A stretch of 22,371 nucleotides of DNA from Thermoguttaceae bacterium (GTDB taxonomy: Bacteria > Planctomycetota > Planctomycetia > Pirellulales > Thermoguttaceae): assembly GCA_017454585.1 (NCBI GenBank), contig JAFTCU010000092.1:1-22371 (forward strand), given 5' to 3'. Numbering within the stretch: position 1 is the first letter of the stretch; every line of letters starts with the position of its first letter. A program made the translations under genes and the position numbers. Below the pieces are notes generated by a model. That model had not been told where the DNA came from, did no database searches, and saw only the letters and a program-made list of their open reading frames with translations. Below are positions 1 to 9,400 of the stretch, piece after piece.

Positions 1-2580
1 CAGATCCCGGACGCTTTAACGATGGGGTCTTCCTGCGCGGGCAATCTGGTAATGATGAGCTGGGCGGATGGGTCTGACCGACTCACCTCAACGCTGAACC
101 TGAACGGTCATACGGAAACCGTCAACGGGCTGGTCTGCGCGGATCATTTGAGCGTGATCACGGGTAACGAGAACAGTAAACTGATCGTCGGCGCGAATAA
201 CGCAACTTCGGAGTTCGGCGGAATCATTCAGGGCGCCATGCAGCTTCAAAAAATCGGCTCGGGTACGCTGACCCTTTCCGGAGCCAGCACGTACACGGGC
301 GCAACGACCATTTCGGAAGGCACGGTCAAAGTGACGGCTCCGGGCACGTTGGGCACAGGAACCGCGACGATCGCTTCCGGCGCTACAGTGGAGATCGCGA
401 CCTCCGAAACCCCCTGGACCTGGGGCGGCGGCGTGATCAACGGCGATGGGACCCTGAAAGTCACGGGCAGCGGCAGTTTCGTTATAACGCCTGCTGCGAT
501 GCAAATCAGCAACGACGGAAAACTTATCGTCGATGGCGCCAGCGTGACTCTTAATAACGACTCCTCGACCGCGAACGCCGATTACTCCGGCGCGGAGATC
601 TTCATCAATAACGGCGGGACGGTCACGTTCGCCCGGTCCGGCAGCAGAGACCAGTTCTGGATCTCCAAACAGACGACCATCACCTTCGACGAAAACGGCG
701 GCGGAACGTTCAACGCCGGCGACAATCACAGCATCAACCTGGTGAATAACTCGCAGACACGATTCGTCACCAAGGGCGGCGCGACCAATTATATTAAGGG
801 TGCAAGCGGATTCAACCTTCACGGCCAGAGCCTGACGTTCGACGTCGCCAAAGGCACAAGTGAAAGCGGCATCGATCTCGAACTTTCCGCCCGTCTCTGG
901 AACAACCAGGGCGTCATCAAAAACGGCCCCGGCACCATGTCGATCACCTGTAACAACACCAACAATGGTTACAGAGGCAAAACGGAAATCAACGCCGGAA
1001 CGCTTGTCCTTGCCGGGAATGGAACGTTTGGTGCCGGCACAAGCGCCATTACGGTCGCTTCCGGCGCGACGCTGAAATTCGCCGCCGATTTGGTGAATAC
1101 CACGATCGCCAACCCCATTTCCGGGGCGGGAACGATCGTTAAGGACGGGACCAACACGGTCACTCTTACCGGCACGAACACCTACACGGGCGACGTGACG
1201 ATCAACGGCGGTTCGCTCGCCTTCCTGATGGATGGCACGAACAAAAATTTGAACGTGAAGAAAGTTTCCGGCTCCGGCGATCTGGTCCTGCGGCTTGCCG
1301 GGGGCAACTATGACACAAGGTTGCCGAATTTGGTGAATAATGGTTTTGCTGGCACGATCTCTCTGGTTCAGGAAGGCGGAGCCAGCGGCAACAAGATCAA
1401 CTCCAACGGCCAAACCTTTGAAGGTTTCACGTTCAAGGTCAATCCGGGAACCTCGATTTATATTCAGGGTAACGAATTTAAAGCGGACGTTCTCCTCGCA
1501 GGCTCCGGTAACAGCGAAGGCCGCGGCGCGCTGCGTATCGCCAATACCGTGAGCGGCACCGTGACGGTTATGTCAGACGCCGCGATGGGGTTTGACGGTT
1601 CCAGAACGGTTTCCGGCAACATCGTCTCGGGCGCGGAAAGCGGCGAAGTCACGCTTCAGCTCAAACCTTATGACGCCAGCGGCGCCTATGGAACATTTAC
1701 CGGCTCGATTTCCGATGGTGATACCGGTTCCAAACTGGGGATCCGCGTGGTCAACGGAACGCAGCACGTCCTGAGCGGCAATTTATCCTATACCGGGGCC
1801 ACGACGGTCGATTCCGGGAAAGGACTGAACCTCACTGGCGCAAATACCAGTCTGGCCAATTCCCGCGCGGTCAACGTCAACGGGACGCTTAATTTCACGG
1901 GTTACACCGGTGCGGAGGACATGCAGTTTAACAATCTGACCGGTACGAACGGGGCGATCGTCGGGACCGGTAAAAACCTGAAGCTCAGCAGCGACACGGA
2001 AAGCGCGTTTTCCGGAACGATCGACGTCGCCAACCTGACCATTTCTTCGGGCGGTTTCAACCTGAAGGGCAGCACGACCGGCGGGATCACGGTTGGACCG
2101 AACGCGGTCTTCTCGCCGGGCAATTCAGCTGGCAAGGCGGAGGTCGGCGGCACGTTCACGCTTGCGGCGGACAGCTCGAAACTCGTGATGGAGCTTGGAG
2201 GTACAGACCCGACCCAGAACGACATCCTGATCGTTTCGGGTGACCTGGCTCTGAATGACGGCAAGGTCTTCCTGCAACTGGCGGAAGGTTCCGCGTTGAA
2301 GGGTGGCGACAGTTTCACGGCGGTTTTGTCGGGGCTGAACAGCGCTGACCTTGCGGATGATTTTATCGCTAATTACGTAAGCTCTCCCATTTTCACGGAT
2401 CTGGCCTACAGCCAGTTGACGACGGGCGAGTTCGCCGGCTTGTATGCTATCACTGGTTCGCTCGACTCGAATGCCATTCCTGAACCGGCGACGTGGGCGC
2501 TGCTTGCACTTGGCGTGTTTGGGTTATTGTGGGGACGATGCTTCCAGCGTTGTCTGGGAAAAAACATTACAGATGCTTGA
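1..2580 (+). CDS. PEP-CTERM surface protein with autotransporter-associated beta-strand repeats, 5' end cut by window
   Basis: The frame is open from base 1, and the first residues (IPDALT, then LNLNGHTETVNGL) align with internal segments of the next two genes (LPDTTVV..., LNLNGHNETVAGL). The ATG at 22 is therefore not the true start and the gene begins upstream. 859 residues are visible. Two clear repeats of the autotransporter-associated beta-strand type (TLTLSGASTYTGATTISEGT near 262-327, and TVTLTGTNTYTGDVTINGGS near 1153-1215) sit in a Gly/Thr/Asn-rich passenger expected to fold as a beta-helix. A region with FSPGNSAGKAEVGGTF (about 2110-2160) and QNDILIVSGDLALNDG precedes the tail and is shared with both downstream paralogues. 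The end has a PEP motif (IPEPATWALLALGVFGLL, from 2476), which marks exosortase-processed surface proteins. Oddly the tail does not stop after the first basic residues but runs on to GRCFQRCLGKNITDA. No outer-membrane barrel is present. Ligand or function unknown. Confidence 0.85.
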   Translation, partial: QIPDALTMGSSCAGNLVMMSWADGSDRLTSTLNLNGHTETVNGLVCADHLSVITGNENSKLIVGANNATSEFGGIIQGAMQLQKIGSGTLTLSGASTYTGATTISEGTVKVTAPGTLGTGTATIASGATVEIATSETPWTWGGGVINGDGTLKVTGSGSFVITPAAMQISNDGKLIVDGASVTLNNDSSTANADYSGAEIFINNGGTVTFARSGSRDQFWISKQTTITFDENGGGTFNAGDNHSINLVNNSQTRFVTKGGATNYIKGASGFNLHGQSLTFDVAKGTSESGIDLELSARLWNNQGVIKNGPGTMSITCNNTNNGYRGKTEINAGTLVLAGNGTFGAGTSAITVASGATLKFAADLVNTTIANPISGAGTIVKDGTNTVTLTGTNTYTGDVTINGGSLAFLMDGTNKNLNVKKVSGSGDLVLRLAGGNYDTRLPNLVNNGFAGTISLVQEGGASGNKINSNGQTFEGFTFKVNPGTSIYIQGNEFKADVLLAGSGNSEGRGALRIANTVSGTVTVMSDAAMGFDGSRTVSGNIVSGAESGEVTLQLKPYDASGAYGTFTGSISDGDTGSKLGIRVVNGTQHVLSGNLSYTGATTVDSGKGLNLTGANTSLANSRAVNVNGTLNFTGYTGAEDMQFNNLTGTNGAIVGTGKNLKLSSDTESAFSGTIDVANLTISSGGFNLKGSTTGGITVGPNAVFSPGNSAGKAEVGGTFTLAADSSKLVMELGGTDPTQNDILIVSGDLALNDGKVFLQLAEGSALKGGDSFTAVLSGLNSADLADDFIANYVSSPIFTDLAYSQLTTGEFAGLYAITGSLDSNAIPEPATWALLALGVFGLLWGRCFQRCLGKNITDA

Positions 2581-2615
2581 AGCGTCATTTCCTCAAATTC
2601 CTTTAAGGTTTTAAA

Positions 2616-5600
2616 ATGAAATCGATCCCTATGAATATCAAAAAAGTATCCTTCCGCGCGGCTTTCGCAGTCCTTTTCGCAGCGGTGCTTTTGTTGGCTG
2701 CTTCCGCGCAGGCGCAGACCGATCTGGACGGCTCGGACCTGATCGTTACCGGTGCCGGCCCGTGGAACCTTTCGTACACCAACTCGAATAATAGCTCGCA
2801 GTCGATTGTTGCGGTCTATGATCTCGCCAATGGGACGCGTTACGACTACTCCGGCGCCTTTACCGGTAATCTGTTTATCGACATTACCCATCAGGGATAC
2901 GCCAACAACGATAACCGCTTTACTTTTTCCAACACAGGAAATAATTTTACCGGCGGCGTTGCGATGCACAACGGGATTTTGTTTGTTACGAACAGCAATC
3001 AGGCCGTCAATTTTGCCGGCGGCCTTACGCTTGATAAGGCCGTTTTGATGGCGTTTGGCGAATATAATAATACCCTGAAAATCGCAAATGGCTCTTTTGC
3101 CGGTCTGCGCGCGTCAGGCGGTGGTATCCAGCAAAATGGGGTCATTTCCGGCAACGGGGACCTGGTGATCGTTACAGACGGTAACACGGTTACCTTGTCG
3201 GGCGCAAACACCTATACCGGTGTTACGTCGGTCGGTACCGTGAAAGGCGGGGCAAATACTGCGGCTTTTCTCGCTCTTGGCGCGGACAATACGCTGCCGT
3301 CCACGACCGTCGTGGAAGTCGGCAAGTCGCAAATCGCCACTTACTCCAATCTGCCCGCGACCGCGAGCCTTGACCTTAACGGCACGACGCAGACGATTGC
3401 CGGTCTGCATGGTTCCTCGATTGCGACCATTACGAACTCTTCCGAGGATGCCGGGGCCAATGTGACCATCAACCTCGCGGCGGGAAAATCTTACGATTAC
3501 GCCGGTTCGATCACCGGAAAGAGTGCGGCGCTTTTGACCAACCTGACGATCACCGGTGAGGGGAACCAGACGTTCGGCGGGAACATTACCAACGTGAGCA
3601 TCACCAGTTCCACGACGGGAACGCTGACGATTGGCGGGAATACCGTCAGCCTTGCCAGCCTTGCAGTCAGCGCGGGAACGCTGGCTCTTACGCCCAACGT
3701 CAATATGACGGTCAGCGGCAAAATCACGCTTCCCGCATCCGCCGGGGGCCTTTTGGACCTGAACGGCGCCAATTTGACGTACACGTCCCCAAATATAGCC
3801 GACTTTACCAGCCTCGATATTACGAACACCAACACCGAAACGCAGTCGGTCCTGACGTTTGCCCCGAGCGCGGATGTGTCCGTGACTTATGGCAAAAAGG
3901 TCTCCGGCAATACGCGCCTGGTCGTCAAACTGCCGACCAATCAGAATAACGGCGACCGGTTCACCATTGGCAACACAGGGAACGATTTTACCGGAGGTTT
4001 GCTCATCGAGCAGGGAACCATCCGCGTTGACGATTACCGTGTTCTGGGAACGAGCAAGCAGATCGACATGAAGAACGGCAGCCTGATGACGAAACTGGCG
4101 TTTGATGATTACACGATCAACCTGGTCGGTGACGTCAGCAAGAACGAACGCGGCGCGATCCGCATGTCCGGCGCCAACATCACGACGTTTTCGGGGAAGA
4201 TCACCGGCGTCGGCTCGCTGGAAATCGTCAACGACAACGCCTGCACGCTTACCAACACCGGGAATGATTATCAGGGCAAAACCTATATCGGGAATCTGGG
4301 CTGGAGAAAAAATTCTGGGTCAGACCTGGGGAATGCCGCTACGCTTGTCCTGGGCAACAGCGGCGTCCTGCCGGATACGACCGTCGTGGTGTTTGGATAT
4401 GACGGTTCCAACAATTTGGCTGACGCGCCGTCTGGGACCCAGACTCTTAATTTAAATGGTCATAATGAAACCGTGGCGGGGCTTACGGATTTCCTGGGCA
4501 AAGGCGTGATCACGTCTTCGACGGACGCGACGCTGACCGTCAAGGCGGAGAACGATTACCGGTACGCCGGCGCCGTCAAAGATTCCGCGACCGTGGACAA
4601 GCAGGGGAGCGGGACGCTGACCGTTCTCGGGAACAATACCGGCAAGTTCGTCGTGAGTGAAGGGACGCTGGTCCTCTCCGGCGACAACTCCGGCGCGAAA
4701 GGCGTGACGGTTGCGGAAAACGCGACGTTGGTTGCGGCCGGTGAGAACGCTGCCGCGACCCGGATCGACCTGGCGGGCGGAACTCTGAAAGCCCACCAGT
4801 CTTCCATGCTGGATAACGCTACGATCACTGCGACGGCGGGCGATTCCGTGATCGCTTTGCCGGTGGGTGGGTACAGCCGCGAGCTGTTCACGGGCACCTA
4901 TAATAATATGTCCGACTTCACCAATCCGGAGTACATCACCAACATGGACCCGATCGCGAACAGGGCGTATGTTCCGACCAACAACATGGCAAACTTCACG
5001 ATCGACATTTGGGGCAACCCTGCCGCGGACGAAAACAACACGAACCTCCTGCGGACGACCGTCGTCAACACGACTGACGCGCCGATCACGCTGGAATTCG
5101 GCTACACGTTCCGCAATGACGGTTACCTGGCGATCACGGATCCCGATGGAAACCAGACCGTCGTGCTGGATTGGAGTTCCGAGACCCCGACTTCAGCGGC
5201 GGTTTCCCAAAACGGAACCTTCACTTTCGAGCCGGGCGTTGGTTATACCATCGAGGCTCGCTTGACCCGGTTCAATAAAACCATCGGCGCCCACAGCGGC
5301 GGCCTGAACGGCGCTGAAGGAACGCTCGTCGGTATGGGCGCCCGCGTCAGCGGAACGGACGGCGAGTACCTCCCGCTGAACTTCGACGGCAATAACTGGA
5401 CGTTCGCCGACGGCAGTTTCACCATTTACAGCGATGACGTTCATTTCTCGGCCCCGGTCACGATCAACGAGGGCGCGTCGCTCGCTTTTGATACGCAAAA
5501 CTTCGACTTTGCCAACTCCGCGGCATTCAGCGGGGCGGGGACGTTGAAAGTTGATCCGAACGAAGGCGTCACGCATACGTATTCCGGCACTCTCGGCGAT

Positions 5601-6416
5601 TCGATCGCTCTGGTCAAAACGGGCGCGGGAACGATGGAGGTCACCGGCACGAACACCTACACCGGCGGGACGGCCGTTTCGGAAGGCGTTCTGAAGCTCA
5701 TCGGCGACGCGGTGGCGGCGAACGGTCCGACGACGCTCGAAGCGAACGGTACGCTGGAATTTAATGTTCCCGAGCAGACGAAAGCGCTGACGTTCGACGA
5801 TACGAACAAGATCACCGGTGCGGGCCAGGTCACCAAGACCGGCGCTGGTACGCTTCAGGTCGAGGCCGCTGCAGGGTCGATGGAAGTGGGTGGCTTCACC
5901 GTTTCGGAGGGCCGGCTCGATATGGGCGGTTTTCTCACGGGTGATCTGACCATCGGCGATGGCGCGGAGTTCTCGCCTGGCGTTTCGATCGGCTCTTTGG
6001 ATATTACGGGCGGTTTCATCCTTGGCGAAGCGGACGGCACCGGCGCGCGGATGATCGTGGAGATCAGCGGTTCGGACATCGACCAGAACGACCAGCTGAT
6101 CGCTTCGGGGAACCTGATCCTGAATGATGGAAGCGTCATTCAGCTGGAAATGGCGGAAGACTTCGGCCTGAACCCCGGCGACAGTTTTGAAGTGGTATTC
6201 CATGGAAATAACAGTGAAGATTACAATTTCGATGATTTCATTGAAACGTTCGTTGAAGCGGGCGATTTCACGAATCTGAAGTACCAGCAACTCAGTTCGG
6301 GTCTTTGGGGCTTAACAGGTACTTTTGGCGAAGCTTCTCCATCTGTTCCGGAACCGTCCACGTGGCTTTTGCTCCTGCTCGGCACGGTCGGACTGCTTTA
6401 CTGGCGGAAGAAATAA
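2616..6416 (+). CDS. PEP-CTERM surface protein with autotransporter-associated beta-strand repeats (paralogue 2)
   Basis: 1266 residues. The start at 2616 is preceded by a modest TAAGG at 2604-2608 and begins a signal peptide with a hydrophobic core (residues about 13-31) and cleavage site after ASAQA, before QTDL. Repeat-type segments include VTLSGANTYTGVTSV (about 193-207), LTVLGNNTGKFVVSEGTL (about 669-686) and MEVTGTNTYTGGTAVSEGVL (about 1008-1027). A non-repetitive domain at about 751-938 (RELFTG ... NTNLL ... FEPGVGYTIEARLTRFN) interrupts them. The C-terminal region has FSPGVSIGSLDITGGF and DQNDQLIASGNLILNDG, then the sorting tail with PEP at 1245-1247, a hydrophobic stretch and a terminal WRKK. 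It probably is exported, then processed by an exosortase not encoded here. It lies 35 bp after the previous gene with no terminator seen between, so the two may be cotranscribed. Residues about 226-368 are almost identical to the next gene. Binding partner unknown. Confidence 0.88.
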   Translation: MKSIPMNIKKVSFRAAFAVLFAAVLLLAASAQAQTDLDGSDLIVTGAGPWNLSYTNSNNSSQSIVAVYDLANGTRYDYSGAFTGNLFIDITHQGYANNDNRFTFSNTGNNFTGGVAMHNGILFVTNSNQAVNFAGGLTLDKAVLMAFGEYNNTLKIANGSFAGLRASGGGIQQNGVISGNGDLVIVTDGNTVTLSGANTYTGVTSVGTVKGGANTAAFLALGADNTLPSTTVVEVGKSQIATYSNLPATASLDLNGTTQTIAGLHGSSIATITNSSEDAGANVTINLAAGKSYDYAGSITGKSAALLTNLTITGEGNQTFGGNITNVSITSSTTGTLTIGGNTVSLASLAVSAGTLALTPNVNMTVSGKITLPASAGGLLDLNGANLTYTSPNIADFTSLDITNTNTETQSVLTFAPSADVSVTYGKKVSGNTRLVVKLPTNQNNGDRFTIGNTGNDFTGGLLIEQGTIRVDDYRVLGTSKQIDMKNGSLMTKLAFDDYTINLVGDVSKNERGAIRMSGANITTFSGKITGVGSLEIVNDNACTLTNTGNDYQGKTYIGNLGWRKNSGSDLGNAATLVLGNSGVLPDTTVVVFGYDGSNNLADAPSGTQTLNLNGHNETVAGLTDFLGKGVITSSTDATLTVKAENDYRYAGAVKDSATVDKQGSGTLTVLGNNTGKFVVSEGTLVLSGDNSGAKGVTVAENATLVAAGENAAATRIDLAGGTLKAHQSSMLDNATITATAGDSVIALPVGGYSRELFTGTYNNMSDFTNPEYITNMDPIANRAYVPTNNMANFTIDIWGNPAADENNTNLLRTTVVNTTDAPITLEFGYTFRNDGYLAITDPDGNQTVVLDWSSETPTSAAVSQNGTFTFEPGVGYTIEARLTRFNKTIGAHSGGLNGAEGTLVGMGARVSGTDGEYLPLNFDGNNWTFADGSFTIYSDDVHFSAPVTINEGASLAFDTQNFDFANSAAFSGAGTLKVDPNEGVTHTYSGTLGDSIALVKTGAGTMEVTGTNTYTGGTAVSEGVLKLIGDAVAANGPTTLEANGTLEFNVPEQTKALTFDDTNKITGAGQVTKTGAGTLQVEAAAGSMEVGGFTVSEGRLDMGGFLTGDLTIGDGAEFSPGVSIGSLDITGGFILGEADGTGARMIVEISGSDIDQNDQLIASGNLILNDGSVIQLEMAEDFGLNPGDSFEVVFHGNNSEDYNFDDFIETFVEAGDFTNLKYQQLSSGLWGLTGTFGEASPSVPEPSTWLLLLLGTVGLLYWRKK
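3291..3718 (+). repeat. Copy A of a 428-bp near-identical block shared by two paralogues
   Basis: This gap-free block aligns with 7183-7610 at a constant offset of 3892 bases. By hand count about 21 of 428 bases differ (roughly 95% identity), with a 100-base run identical in its middle. It ends abruptly at GTCAGCGG, after which the two genes differ in both length and sequence. It encodes residues about 226-368. Confidence 0.85.
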
Positions 6417-6426
6417 AAAATAAAAT

Positions 6427-6461
6427 TTGCGGAGACGCCGCTTCCGGTGCCGTCTCCGCAA
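6427..6461 (+). terminator. Hairpin after paralogue 2, terminator-like
   Basis: TTGCGGAGACG (6427-6437) pairs perfectly with CGTCTCCGCAA (6451-6461), 11 bp, with a 13-nt loop. What follows is TGTTTATAAT rather than a clean T run, so read-through is likely. The hairpin resembles the one at 18440-18472 in sequence and loop. Confidence 0.55.
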
Positions 6462-6465
6462 TGTT

Positions 6466-6471
6466 TATAAT
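6466..6471 (+). promoter_or_regulatory. Possible -10 box upstream of paralogue 3
   Basis: A perfect TATAAT lies 24 bases before the ATG at 6496, which would give a leader of about 18 nt that still contains the GAGGA ribosome site. No convincing -35 box exists, because that position falls inside the preceding hairpin. This is a weak call. Confidence 0.3.
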
Positions 6472-6495
6472 ATTGAATCAATTTGAGGAAATAAG

Positions 6496-9400
6496 ATGAG
6501 ATCCACCCGGGTAAACCGTGTTATCCTCTCCCACCGTTTTTTGACCTGTGTTTTGGTCGCGGCGTTTCTGGCGGCTGCCGTTTTGGGGGATTCTGCGCAG
6601 GCGCAGACCGATTTGAAAGGCGCAAGTAAAGAGATCACGGCCTCCGGTCCGTGGAATGTTGACTATACCAACACGAACGCGGACCAAACGTCCAATATCG
6701 TGATCGGCCCTCTTACCAACAGCACGCGTTTCACTTATTCCGGCGCGCTTACCGGCAATATTCATGTTGACGTTACGCACCAATCGCACACGAACAACGA
6801 AAACCGCTTTACCATCTCTAACGCAGGAAACACTTTTACCGGCGGTCTGACCATGCACGGCGGGATCCTGCATGTTACTAACGCCAATCAGCTGGCCAGT
6901 TTCAGTGGTGGGCTTACGCTCGACAATGCCGTTTTTATGGCGTTTGACGAATGCAACTTTGACGTTACCATTCCCGAAGGCGCTTTTGGCGGAATGCGCG
7001 CCAGCGGCGGCAATATCGTTTTGAATCAGAAAGTCACCGGCGCCGGCGATCTGGTCGTTGTTACCGAAGCGGGCAGCATGGTAGAATTGAAAGGTACAAA
7101 CGACTACGCAGGCGTAACGTCGATCGGTACCGTTCGGGGCGGAAGCAATATCCATTCGTATCTGATTCTCGGCGCAGACAACACGCTGCCGTCCACGACC
7201 GTCGTGGAAGTCGGCAAGTCGCAAATCGCCACCTACGCCTATTCACCCGCGACCGCGAGCCTTGATCTCAAAGGCACGACGCAGACGATTGCCGGTCTGC
7301 ATGGTTCCTCGATCGCGACCATTACGAACTCTTCCGAGGATGCCGGGGCCAATGTGACCATCAACCTCGCGGCGGGAAAATCTTACGATTACGCCGGTTC
7401 GATCACCGGAAAGAGCGCGGCGCTTTTGACCAACCTGACGATCACCGGTGAGGGGAACCAGACGTTCGGCGGGAACATTTCCAACGCGAGCATCACCAGT
7501 TCCACGACGGGAACGCTGACGATTGGCGGGAATACCGTCACTCTTGCCAGCCTTGAAGTCAGTGCGGGAACGCTGGCGCTTGCGCCCAACGTCAATATGA
7601 CCGTCAGCGGAAATTTGACGTATGGTTCAACGCTGGACCTGAACGGCTCCAGCCTGACGTACAAGTCCAACGTTGCGACCGATTTCAACAATGTCGCCAT
7701 CACCAACACCAACACGGATAAACTCTCCGTTTTGACTATCGCACCGACTGCGAACCTGACCGCGCAGCAATCATACAACAAAAAGATTTCCGGCAATACG
7801 CGCCTCGTTGTTAAATTGCCGCAAAATCAGAATAATCTCAGCCGGTTTATACTTGGTGGTACCAATGACTTCACCGGCGGTTTGTATATCGAACAGGGTA
7901 CGGTCCGGGTGGACAATTACGCCTCGTTGGGAACGAATAAACAGATCGATATGAAGCACAGCAGCCTCATGACGAACCAGACGTTTGCGGGCTACACGAT
8001 CAATCTGGTCGGCGACGCCAGTGCGGGCGAACGCGGCGCGATTCGTCTTTCCGGCGGAGACGGCAATTTTAAAGCCAAAATCACCGGCGTTGGCTCTTTG
8101 GAAATCGTCTACGACGGTCCGGTCACCCTGACCAATACGGAGAACGATTACCAGGGCAAAACCTATCTCGGCAACTTCCAATGGAGAAAAGATAACAATA
8201 GTGGGACAGGCGGGGCAACTACGCTCAATCTGGGCAACGACGAAGTCCTGCCAGACAAGACGATCGTGGTGTTTGGTAAAGACGCCAATGGAAGCGGCAC
8301 AACAAGCGGCGTGGAAACGCTGGACTTGAATGGACATAAAGAAACGGTCGCCGGCATTACCAACGAAGACGGCCGAGGCGTGATTACATCCACTTCCGCC
8401 GCGACGCTGACGGTCAACGCGAATGCGGATTACACCTACAAGGGCAAAGTCACCGGCTCTGCGACCCTGGAAAAGAAGGGGACGGGTACGCTGACGATCA
8501 CGGGAAACAATACCGGCTCTTTGGCCGTCACGGGCGGAACGTTGATTCTGACCGGCGACAATTCCGGCGCGCAAAGCATCACCGTCGGAGAGGGCGGAAC
8601 GTTCATTCCCGCGGGAACGAACTCGGCGGCAACGCAAATCAACCTGCAGGGCGGTACGCTGAACTGCTATTCAACTCCTCATCTGGATGGTTCCACGATC
8701 ACGGCGACTGCGGGCGATTCGACCATTAATATTATTGGACCTGAAGCGGGTACGTACGCGAGGCAGCTCTTTACCGGGACCGCCAAAGATATGTCCGACT
8801 TGACGAATCCGGAATTCATTTCCAACATGGATAAAATCGCGAATACCGCGTATCCCTCGGGCTCCTACGATGCCGATGTATGGGGTAATAAAGGTGGCGA
8901 TGAAAACAACACCAACCTGCTGCAGACCCGGGTGGTCAATACGACGGGCTCGCCGATTTCGCTTGATTTCGCGTATCAGTTCCGCAACAGCGCGTATCTG
9001 GCGGTGACGGATTCAGCAGGGAATATGACCGTTGTTATGGATTGGGTTGATTCCTCTAATCATCCAGTTACTGATCCAGTTTCTGGGGTAAATTATGAGT
9101 ATGCAAACAATGCCGGCTCATTTACCTTTGAACCGGGCGAAGCCTATACGATCGAAGCGCGTCTGTTCCGCTTCAACCGAACCATCGGCGCCAACGGCGG
9201 CGGGCTCAACGGATTTGACGGAACGCTCGTCGGCCTGGGCGCCAAAGTCAGCGGGTCGGAAGGCGAGTATTTGCCGCTCAATTTCGACGGCAACAACTGG
9301 ACGTTCGGCGACGGCAGTTTTACGTTCAGCAAAGCGGGCCTGAGTTTTGCGGATCCGGTGACGGTCAGCGAGGACGCGTCCATCGTGATCAATTCGCCCA

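Noticed and set aside
88..1413. 441-codon open frame on the minus strand, and a similar one at 5193-6290 and 15257-16453
   Set aside because: All are antisense to repeat-rich surface-protein genes and read as Arg/Ala/Val/Asp-rich strings without start signals or domains.
2581..2615. Genes 1 and 2 as one gene split by a stop
   Set aside because: The first ends in a PEP-CTERM tail and the second begins with a full signal peptide.
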